This document shows, in pieces, positions 57,998 through 64,000 of a stretch of 64,000 nucleotides of DNA. This stretch comes from Guptibacillus spartinae (GTDB taxonomy: Bacteria; Bacillota; Bacilli; Bacillales; Guptibacillaceae). A model generated the notes under the pieces. The model saw only the letters and a list, made by a program, of their open reading frames with translations, was not told the origin of the DNA and searched no databases. Numbering within the stretch: the first letter of the stretch is position 1; each line of letters begins with the position of its first letter. The position numbers and the translations under genes are program-made. Location of the stretch: the NCBI RefSeq assembly GCF_028610625.1, contig NZ_JAQQWU010000010.1, positions 62,001 to 126,000 on the forward strand, written 5' to 3'.

Positions 57998-58267
57998 GAT
58001 GAGAAGAGTAGATGATGGGATCTTACACAGAGAGCTCCGGTAGCTGAAAAGGAGAGAAGATCACATGGTTGAACCAAACCTCTGAGCTGTACATCGGAAC
58101 CGAACGTGGGGATGGTGTAACGGGAGCTCCCGTTATAGAGCTATGGTATAAGCAGCTTCTGCCGTACCTGATAAGAGTCGTGTGGCGACACATGACTGAA
58201 CCGGGGTGGCACCGCGATAAGCAATCTCGCCCCCGGGACTATACGTCCTGGGGGTGAGATTTTTTTA
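57998..58267 (+). ncRNA. T-box riboswitch leader with terminator
   Basis: The leader shows GAAGAGTA (58003-58010), the AGAGAG/GGTAGCTG distal part of Stem I (58029-58045), the specifier-side region ending CTCTGAGC (58080-58087), and the T-box proper GGGGTGGCACCGCG (58203-58216). The terminator ATCTCGCCCCCGGGAC...GTCCTGGGGGTGAGAT (58224-58260) is followed by TTTTTTT. The bulge TGGC (58207-58210) predicts an uncharged tRNA with discriminator G. The specifier codon cannot be fixed by eye: CAA 58075-58077, AAC 58072-58074 and UGG 58066-58068 are candidates. Uncharged tRNA should permit transcription of the MFS gene. Confidence 0.93.
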
Positions 58268-58305
58268 TTGGTTCAAAAACTTATCGCGATTGGAGCTGAC
58301 ATGTT

Positions 58306-59541
58306 ATGAAGCGTCTTAGTGTTATTCGGAAGAACGACTTGCTGTTGCTTACATCAATGGGGATTACAAATATCGGAGGCTGGATTTATCATATTGCTCT
58401 TAATCTCATCATTTTAGATCAAACGGGTTCAGCACTCGCTGTGACAGGACTGTATTTACTGAAGCCATTCGCTACTCTTTTCACGAATCTCTGGGCGGGA
58501 AGTTTGATAGATCGGATGAATAAACGTAGGCTTATGATTTTGGTGAATATCGCTCAGGCATTGGTGATGTTTGTTCTTCCACTACTGTCAAGTTTATGGA
58601 CGATTTATACTCTTGTATTTCTGATCAACATGGGTAGCTCGATTTTTCATCCAACATCAATGACTTACATGACGAAGCTTCTTCCTAAAGAAAGGCGCAT
58701 TCGCTTCAATTCCCTTCGTAGTTTGGTCGATTCAGGTGCATTTGTGATCGGACCAGCGATTGCTGGTGTGTTATTTATCATCGGTACTCCAACCAATGCG
58801 ATTTACCTTAATGCAGGCGCATTATTTCTTGCTGGACTGCTGTTTTTATTGCTACCTGATGTTGAAACAGGTAGTTGCATGAATCGTTCAGGTACAATTT
58901 CATTTCAACTGATGAAAGAAGATTGGCGCATTGTATACATGTTTAGTCGAAGCGCCTTTTTTGTTATTTTGATTTACTTTCTAGTAAGTGCAGTGGGCAT
59001 CATGAGCTGGGGAGTAGATTCCCTTGAAGCAAGCTTTGCAACAGAGGTCCTTCATCTGACGAATACCGAATATGGATTTCTTGTAAGTATTGCTGGAATC
59101 GGAGTTCTTCTAGGAGCCATTCTCAATACTGTTATGGCAGAAAAAGGAGAACCGCTTTCGTTAATTGGAGGTGGAGCGATCGTGCTCTCCATTGGGTATC
59201 TCATATTTGCTTTATCATCATCATTTCATTTAGCTGCAATCGGCTGCTTTATTCTTTCTTTCTCCCTTTCGTTCATGAATACGGGTTTCTATACTTATTA
59301 TCAAAACAATATTCCCGTCGACGTTATGGGTAGGATTGGCAGCTTATTTGAATGGATTGAGGCAATTTTTGTTATCGCTGTGATGGTCGGTTGCGGGATC
59401 GCTGCACAACTCATATCCATTCGATTTAGCGTGATAGTAGGCTCAAGTGTGATGCTAAGCTTTGCTTTACTTCTTCTAGGAGTTGTTATGGTTAAACGAA
59501 CGAGTATGAGGTCCGAGGCAGAACACCGGTTGGCTAAATAG
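58306..59541 (+). CDS. MFS transporter under T-box control
   Basis: A 411-residue protein with about 12 membrane helices, ATG 58306 downstream of the T-box terminator. It has the MFS loop AGSLIDRMNKRRLMI after helix 2 and resembles the drug-efflux/MFS_3 branch (GSSIFHPTSMTYMTKLLPKE, RFNSLRSLVDSGAFVIGPAI). A T-box in front means expression rises when a specific tRNA is uncharged, so it probably moves an amino acid or a precursor into the cell, despite resembling exporters. Which amino acid depends on the specifier codon. Ends with its own terminator. Confidence 0.9.
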   Translation: MKRLSVIRKNDLLLLTSMGITNIGGWIYHIALNLIILDQTGSALAVTGLYLLKPFATLFTNLWAGSLIDRMNKRRLMILVNIAQALVMFVLPLLSSLWTIYTLVFLINMGSSIFHPTSMTYMTKLLPKERRIRFNSLRSLVDSGAFVIGPAIAGVLFIIGTPTNAIYLNAGALFLAGLLFLLLPDVETGSCMNRSGTISFQLMKEDWRIVYMFSRSAFFVILIYFLVSAVGIMSWGVDSLEASFATEVLHLTNTEYGFLVSIAGIGVLLGAILNTVMAEKGEPLSLIGGGAIVLSIGYLIFALSSSFHLAAIGCFILSFSLSFMNTGFYTYYQNNIPVDVMGRIGSLFEWIEAIFVIAVMVGCGIAAQLISIRFSVIVGSSVMLSFALLLLGVVMVKRTSMRSEAEHRLAK

Positions 59542-59601
59542 TAGCCATCATCCCACTGTTTTCTTAATCAAAACCGCAATAATAAAACGATCTATAATAC
59601 A

Positions 59602-59632
59602 AAAGTCAAGGCAGAACCCCTGTCTTGACTTT
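59602..59632 (+). terminator. terminator of MFS gene
   Basis: AAAGTCAAGGCAG and CTGTCTTGACTTT, 13-bp stem with one wobble. The gap up to 59838 shows a GTGAAA-C-TTTCAC dyad at 59762-59774 and no gene. Confidence 0.8.
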
Positions 59633-59761
59633 AATGTGAATATTGCTTTTATTCTTACTGAGAAAGTTCATGAAATATCCAAAACTGTTTCTATGTAGGC
59701 ATTGAATTCACCTTAAGCGTTTTTCATAATGGAATTATGTTGTGAAAGAATGTGGTGATGA

Positions 59762-59774
59762 GTGAAACTTTCAC
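59762..59774. promoter_or_regulatory. short dyad upstream of copC
   Basis: GTGAAACTTTCAC is a perfect 6-1-6 inverted repeat about 63 bases before copC, possibly an operator for a copper-responsive regulator. No known consensus was matched. Confidence 0.25.
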
Positions 59775-59837
59775 ACATTTTATCATGTGTTGTATGCCGC
59801 TATATTCTGCAACTAAAAAAACGATGGAGGATCGATA

Positions 59838-60398
59838 ATGAAAAAAATACTTGTTTTAACGATTGCATGTCTACTCACATTCGGGAATATGACTTACGCC
59901 CATACTGGGTTGGAAAGTTCTAACCCGGAGGATGGAAGTACGATCACAGAGGAGTTAACCACAGTAACGCTCACTTTCGAAACAGAAATAGAGGAAACAA
60001 GCTCATTTGAATTACAAAATGCGAATGGTGAACCTGTAGCTGTTGATAACATCACGGTTGAAAACAATACGATGACTGGGACGTTTGATCAGCCAATTGC
60101 AAACGGAGATTATGAAGTGCCGTGGAAGATCATTGGAATTGATGGTCATCCAATCGAAGGAACGTTTTCTTTTTCAGTAGACATCCCTGAATCAGAAGTG
60201 GCAGAAGAAGAGTCAACTTCTGAAGAAGCAACGAACGGTTCAGCAGAAGATACAGAAGAACAAATGGATAAAGAAGAAGAGACAAAGGCAGATACGGCTG
60301 AAGAGGAAAGTTCTAACGGTACAGTAATTGGCATCGTTATTGCCGTCCTGGTTATCGTCCTTATTGGAAGTGTTCTATTGATGAGGAGGAAAAAATAA
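59838..60398 (+). CDS. copC: CopC-domain copper-binding protein with membrane anchor
   Basis: A 186-residue protein, ATG 59838 after ATGGAGGATCGATA. Signal peptide (about 1-21) ending TYA, so the mature protein begins with His, the Cu(II) ligand of CopC. The domain has SSNPEDGSTITEELTTVTLT and IDGHPIEGTFSFSV (Asp and His ligands). An acidic Glu/Thr linker (about 118-158) leads to a C-terminal helix (about 161-181) and RRKK, so it is held outside the membrane. It pairs with copD 3 bases downstream; B. subtilis YcnJ is a fusion of both. Role: copper uptake or homeostasis. Confidence 0.88.
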   Translation: MKKILVLTIACLLTFGNMTYAHTGLESSNPEDGSTITEELTTVTLTFETEIEETSSFELQNANGEPVAVDNITVENNTMTGTFDQPIANGDYEVPWKIIGIDGHPIEGTFSFSVDIPESEVAEEESTSEEATNGSAEDTEEQMDKEEETKADTAEEESSNGTVIGIVIAVLVIVLIGSVLLMRRKK

Positions 60399-60401
60399 TC
60401 C

Positions 60402-61505
60402 ATGTTGATTCTAACAGTAATCAGTGAAGCGCTGCTTTACATTAGCTTTGCGCTCCTGATTGCGGATTATCTTTTCTCATTTATTTCACAGGATAAAAAG
60501 CCCTTTATTCATGTTCCTAAAAAAATCCGTCTTTTGGCTGCAGGAGGGATTGCGGTTTTTTCCTTCATGCCGATTTTGGATTTACTTCTTTATTTGTATG
60601 AAGACTATGGAATAGGACAAGCCCTGTCATCGGTATTAATGACATTTAAAGTAGGTCAGGCTTGGAGTTTTACGGTTATTCTGTCCGTTATTTTGATCCT
60701 ATATATTCTTTTTGTTGATGATGGGCAGGAGAAGAGATACCCATTCATCGGTATGGTTCTTCTTCTGTTTCTCATTCTAGGACTAGGGTGGGCGAGCCAT
60801 TCAAGCTCTCTTCATCCAGCTAAAGGATTCATCATTCACACGCTACACTTTACGGCTGTCGTTACCTGGGTAGGAGTCCTTTTTGTCATAAGCTGGTTTT
60901 CAAAAAACGCGGCAAACTGGAGGCGATTTCTGAAGTGGTTTCATCCAACCGCTATTATCTGTTTCATAGTAGTAGCGATCACAGGGGTATTGTTAATGCA
61001 GTTTGTTATTCCGTTACAAGATTATCCTGATGCATGGATGGTTTCTTACGGACAAAGCTTATTAATGAAACACTTGCTCATTGTCCCACTACTTGGATAC
61101 GCCTTCCTGAATGGTGTCATCATGAAGAAAAAGCTTAAAGAGAACAAATCGTTTGATCCTAAACCGTGGACAAAAGTGGAATCCGTGATGGTGTTACTGA
61201 TTTTTGCCGCTACGGGTGCGATGAGCCACTCATCGCCTCCAAACAATCTGACTTCCCTTATTCGTCTTGAAGGCGTATCTCCGCTGTTTACGCTTTTTAC
61301 AAACGGCTTAGTATCACCTGATGCGTCTGTGGAATTAGTTGTTAACGTAAATTCGCTGTTGCTTGGCACTTTAGCAGTCGTGTTTATGATAGTGATGGTG
61401 GCAGGGTTTATCAAAAAGATGACACCACTTTTTTCGTTTCTAATGAGCGTATTGTTTATCATATCAGGCTATTTAGCGTTGCTACAAAGCGTTCAAATGA
61501 TGTAA
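60402..61505 (+). CDS. copD: CopD-family copper transport protein
   Basis: A 367-residue membrane protein with about 9 helices, starting ATG 60402 just after the copC stop (AGGAGG lies in the copC end). The CopD domain has GWASHSSSLHPAKGFIIHTL and HFTAVVTWVGVLFVISW, with His residues expected to bind copper, and later GAMSHSSPPNNLTSLIR. CopC hands copper to CopD, which moves it across the membrane. Together they equal the YcnJ fusion. A terminator follows. Confidence 0.88.
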   Translation: MLILTVISEALLYISFALLIADYLFSFISQDKKPFIHVPKKIRLLAAGGIAVFSFMPILDLLLYLYEDYGIGQALSSVLMTFKVGQAWSFTVILSVILILYILFVDDGQEKRYPFIGMVLLLFLILGLGWASHSSSLHPAKGFIIHTLHFTAVVTWVGVLFVISWFSKNAANWRRFLKWFHPTAIICFIVVAITGVLLMQFVIPLQDYPDAWMVSYGQSLLMKHLLIVPLLGYAFLNGVIMKKKLKENKSFDPKPWTKVESVMVLLIFAATGAMSHSSPPNNLTSLIRLEGVSPLFTLFTNGLVSPDASVELVVNVNSLLLGTLAVVFMIVMVAGFIKKMTPLFSFLMSVLFIISGYLALLQSVQMM

Positions 61506-61509
61506 TGAT

Positions 61510-61542
61510 GAAACCCCGGAGAGCAGTGTTCTCGGGGGTTTC
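61510..61542 (+). terminator. terminator of copCD
   Basis: GAAACCCCGGAGA and TCTCGGGGGTTTC stem-loop. Confidence 0.85.
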
Positions 61543-61631
61543 GTATTCAATCTATCTATTCGGTATAATTGCTCTATTTTTATGGATTTACTTCTTTAAC
61601 CAAAGGCCTGGAATCAGGTAGAATGAAACGT

Positions 61632-61662
61632 GCGCGTTGAACCAAACATTGGTCCGACGCGC
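61632..61662 (-). terminator. hairpin after the DUF3189 gene
   Basis: GCGCGT/ACGCGC and ACCAA/TTGGT nested pairs form a two-part stem downstream of the minus-strand stop at 61677. T-tract is weak. Confidence 0.55.
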
Positions 61663-61676
61663 TTTAAGGAAGACAA

Positions 61677-62189
61677 CTAAATTTTAAATTGCTTATTGTC
61701 GAGTAGAAGTACTTTTTCAGTCGTTTGGTGGGCTTGTTTTTTCGTATGCTCAACGAGATCATAAATGAGTGGACTGCACTTTTTAGCTCCTTTGATGAGA
61801 AGCGGTACGCCGAGAGCATCGATGCCAAGCCCTCGAGAAAGACCGCCTCCTATTGACATAACGAACGGGACGGTTGGTGATGTGTTTGAAAGGACAATCT
61901 GATCGTCTACTTGAAAATGCTCAAAAAGCATGAGCGTCATATCATATAATGCAGGAACAATCAGTTTCGACGATTTTTTTCCGATTGTGTAGACTTTGTG
62001 ACCATCTGAATCACGTCCGTGGAAAAGGAGACGGCCCGCGTCCTTTTTCGTGAGTTTGTTAAAAAACGGTACGGCAAGAACTTCTTCACTCGTTAAAGGA
62101 AGAGAAGAGGGCTTCAAAAGATGTAAATGAAAAGCGGCTGCTAGTGATGTGGTGTGTGTTCCGCCATAATCATGGTAGATGTAAATCAT
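61677..62189 (-). CDS. DUF3189 family protein
   Basis: A 170-residue protein of the DUF3189 family found in spore-forming Firmicutes: MIYIYHDYGGTHTTSLAAAF, VLAVPFFNKLTKKDAGRLLF, HGRDSDGHKVYTIGKKSSK and FVMSIGGGLSRGLGIDALGV. The N-terminal YHDYGGTHT looks like a strand followed by a glycine/threonine loop, but I cannot assign an enzyme class. Function unknown. No close neighbour suggests its role. Confidence 0.82.
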   Translation of the reverse strand: MIYIYHDYGGTHTTSLAAAFHLHLLKPSSLPLTSEEVLAVPFFNKLTKKDAGRLLFHGRDSDGHKVYTIGKKSSKLIVPALYDMTLMLFEHFQVDDQIVLSNTSPTVPFVMSIGGGLSRGLGIDALGVPLLIKGAKKCSPLIYDLVEHTKKQAHQTTEKVLLLDNKQFKI

Positions 62190-62262
62190 AGACTCATCCC
62201 TGTCATCGAATTTACTAACAAGTATGACCTAATTACTTTAGAAACATTCGGCGAATAAAGAT

Positions 62263-63186
62263 TTAAGCAGCACCAACTAACCATAGTACTAGAGGTACGG
62301 TAATAATACTAGCAAGAGTCGTTAAAAGCGTACTATAAGAAACGAGTTGTGGTTCTGTATTGAACTCAAGAGAATACATCGTTGTGTTAGCGGCAGTTGG
62401 CATTGATGAAAGTACGACTAAAATGCTACTTAGTAAAGGATTTAAACCAAGTACAATCGTGAGAAATAGAGCAATGATTGGAGAAACAACCATTCTAATG
62501 GAGAAAATCGTAGATAAATCGCTCCATTTGACACTTCCTCTAGTGAGAGAAGCGAGCTGCATTCCTAGTACGATCATGATGGTTGGAATTGTAGCATCTG
62601 CAACCAGGTCGACGGCTAGCATAACGAACTCTGGAACCTTGAAGTCAGTTATTTGAACAATGATGCCGAGAAGTACAGCATGATTAATTGGCATACGAGA
62701 GATTTTTAGAAGAGAATCTTTCAGGCTATGCGTTGCTGTGCTACTCCCTTTCGATGCATAATAAAGTCCGACCGTATTCATGAGCAATGACTGTATAACC
62801 ATCATGATAATCGCATAGTGGACGCCTTCTTCACCGTATGCAAATAGAATTATCGGCACACCATAGTTACCGCTATTCATGAAAACGGAAGAAAGGATCA
62901 TGGCAGCAGATTTTGTACGTTTCAGCGCTTTAATTTTAGAAACGATTGTCACAATAAAGATTAAAAGGATCATCAATAGCAAGCAGAATATCAGGATATA
63001 AGCATAATCCATCGTTATATCGTTTGTATAAAAGGTTTGAAAAGCAAGAAACGGATACATCAAATAGAGTGCAGAAGTTGAAATAGATTTACGATCAAAT
63101 CCGATTTTCTTCTGTCCAATGTAGCCAATCGCAAAGATAATAAAAGCCGGTAAAACAATTAAAATAACGTCAATGAGTCTCACCAC
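62263..63186 (-). CDS. AEC-family permease (auxin efflux carrier/malate permease type)
   Basis: A 307-residue membrane protein with about 10 helices, starting at GTG 63186 (weak ribosome site). AEC features: FAIGYIGQKKIGFDRKSIST at the first loop, SVFMNSGNYGVPIILFAYGE in the middle, VDLVADATIPTIMIVLGMQL and SSMPTAANTTMYSLEF in the last half. Members carry organic acids such as malate or malonate. The 2-hydroxycarboxylate transporter gene upstream in the same direction supports carboxylate transport. Confidence 0.88.
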   Translation of the reverse strand: MVRLIDVILIVLPAFIIFAIGYIGQKKIGFDRKSISTSALYLMYPFLAFQTFYTNDITMDYAYILIFCLLLMILLIFIVTIVSKIKALKRTKSAAMILSSVFMNSGNYGVPIILFAYGEEGVHYAIIMMVIQSLLMNTVGLYYASKGSSTATHSLKDSLLKISRMPINHAVLLGIIVQITDFKVPEFVMLAVDLVADATIPTIMIVLGMQLASLTRGSVKWSDLSTIFSIRMVVSPIIALFLTIVLGLNPLLSSILVVLSSMPTAANTTMYSLEFNTEPQLVSYSTLLTTLASIITVPLVLWLVGAA

Positions 63187-63222
63187 ATTTGTTTTTAAGT
63201 TTTAGTGTTAAATGAACGAAGT

Positions 63223-63256
63223 GAACTCCCACTATCTTTGCGGATAGTGGGAGTTC
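63223..63256. terminator. hairpin after the 2-hydroxycarboxylate transporter gene
   Basis: GAACTCCCACTATC and GATAGTGGGAGTTC, perfect 14-bp stem with a 6-base loop, between the transporter stop (minus strand) and the AEC start. Confidence 0.75.
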
Positions 63257-63273
63257 TTCACAGTATACCCTGG

Positions 63274-64000
63274 TCAAGCGAGAAATGGTATGATTAACCC
63301 TGCTAACAAGAGAATTAAGGCTCCACCGAGACGGGATGATATCTGAGCAAATGGCATGAGTTCCATTCTTCTTGAAGCAGATAGAACGGCAACATCACCT
63401 GTTCCGCCCATATTCGCCATACATAACCCTGCTGTAATCGCTGCCTCAATCGGATAAAATCCAACCAATTTACCGATTAACCCGGCACCGATAATGGCAC
63501 CAAGTACCACCCCAAATACGGTGAGAATGTATTGTAGTGTAAGAGCTTCAAGTACTGTATTTAAATCAGTATAAGCAATTCCAATGCCAAACAATAGCGC
63601 AAGGGTCCAGTTACTTGCAACAAATTTGTACCACTGACTTGCTCCGTCAATTATATTTTTGGGGATAATGTCTGCTATTTTAGCGATGGCAACCACAATA
63701 ATCATTAAGGCATAAGGGTGTAAAGGAATAAAATCTCCGAGTAATCCACCAATCGCAAAGAAGGTAATAGCGGCAAGTAACCCAATCCCCATTTTTTGAA
63801 TATCGTAAGTTTGTTTCTCCTCCTTGTACTGAAATCCTTTAATCAATTGACCATTACCAGTAAGAGAAGGAACTTTGTTACCGAGTAAGTTGAGCATGCT
63901 AGCGAGTACAATCGCAAATACGTTACCAAGTGCAAGGGCAGGAACGAGCATGGAAATATAATAGGCTGGATCATTGCCCATTAACTCGGAATAAACCTGA
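63274..64000 (-). CDS. 2-hydroxycarboxylate transporter (partial, 3' part)
   Basis: The frame is open beyond the ATG at 63981 to the window end (QVYSEL precedes it), so the visible 242 codons are the C-terminal part of a protein of about 440 residues. Motifs of the 2HCT/CitS family are seen: GITAGLCMANMGGTGDVAVL-like (ITAGLCMANMGGTGDVAV) with GGxG and SRRMELMPFAQISSRLGGAL near the end. These Na+ or H+ symporters carry citrate or malate. Its start lies outside the window. Next to the AEC permease. Confidence 0.88.
   Translation of the reverse strand, partial: QVYSELMGNDPAYYISMLVPALALGNVFAIVLASMLNLLGNKVPSLTGNGQLIKGFQYKEEKQTYDIQKMGIGLLAAITFFAIGGLLGDFIPLHPYALMIIVVAIAKIADIIPKNIIDGASQWYKFVASNWTLALLFGIGIAYTDLNTVLEALTLQYILTVFGVVLGAIIGAGLIGKLVGFYPIEAAITAGLCMANMGGTGDVAVLSASRRMELMPFAQISSRLGGALILLLAGLIIPFLA

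Noticed and set aside
58069-58257. 62-residue ORF in the T-box region
   Set aside because: It spans conserved T-box RNA elements and the terminator; it is a shadow of the leader.

Overview
The window looks like a stretch of chromosome from a low-GC, endospore-forming member of the Bacillaceae (Bacillus sensu lato). Evidence: strong AGGAGG ribosome sites with frequent TTG/GTG starts, a T-box leader, a Zur-type operator, spore genes (GerPA/GerPF-like, GerPC-like, CotF-like and Hsp20/CotP-like proteins, a Spo0E-like phosphatase), and close relatives of B. subtilis guaD, guaC, dacC, pbpC, ald, adeR, psd and ycsG/ycsI. There is no phage, transposon, CRISPR array, rRNA or tRNA. The species cannot be fixed from sequence alone.

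Layout. 0-9.7 kb: the end of an Lrp-type regulator, small membrane and lipoprotein genes, a secreted cyanophycinase-like S51 peptidase, guanine deaminase, a beta-propeller protein with a Cys-rich head, a K+ channel, a Zur-controlled zinc-free ribosomal protein S14, a MerR regulator next to a CNNM/CorC ion exporter, and an M20 dipeptidase. 10-19 kb: a 663-residue putative Cys/His/Asn hydrolase, an SMP-30 lactonase, PBP3, then DinB, alpha/beta hydrolase and acetyltransferase genes. 19.3-30.2 kb: a coherent 5-oxoproline (pyroglutamate) locus with a sodium-solute symporter, a histidine kinase, an NtrC-like regulator lacking the GAFTGA motif, an Nramp-like transporter lacking the DPGN metal site, pxpB, pxpA, pxpC, a second-set biotin carrier and biotin carboxylase, and a DUF1445 protein. 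30-40 kb: small membrane proteins, GNAT enzymes (one SatA-like), a frameshifted SDR gene, an S51 peptidase and an XRE/membrane-protein pair. 40.2-42.9 kb: a spore-surface cluster. 43-57.9 kb: metabolic genes (MBL hydrolase, CYP152 peroxygenase, dacC, guaC, three VOC proteins, psd, ald/adeR, ppsA). 58-64 kb: a T-box-controlled MFS transporter, copC/copD, DUF3189, an AEC permease and the 3' part of a 2-hydroxycarboxylate transporter.

The two signals I consider least explained are these. (1) The 5-oxoproline operon contains every part of a urea-carboxylase-like enzyme in split form: biotin carboxylase, biotin carrier, and KipI/KipA-type subunits homologous to the urea carboxylase carboxyltransferase. 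It also has its own transporters and two-component system. (2) There are three intergenic arrays (9.8, 15.1 and 42.1 kb) of five or six units repeated at exactly 20 bp. One has a TCCGCGAWAT core and two share an ATTGKCCAAA core; none is coding and none resembles a CRISPR.

All calls come from reading the sequence and from memory of protein families. No database search was run.
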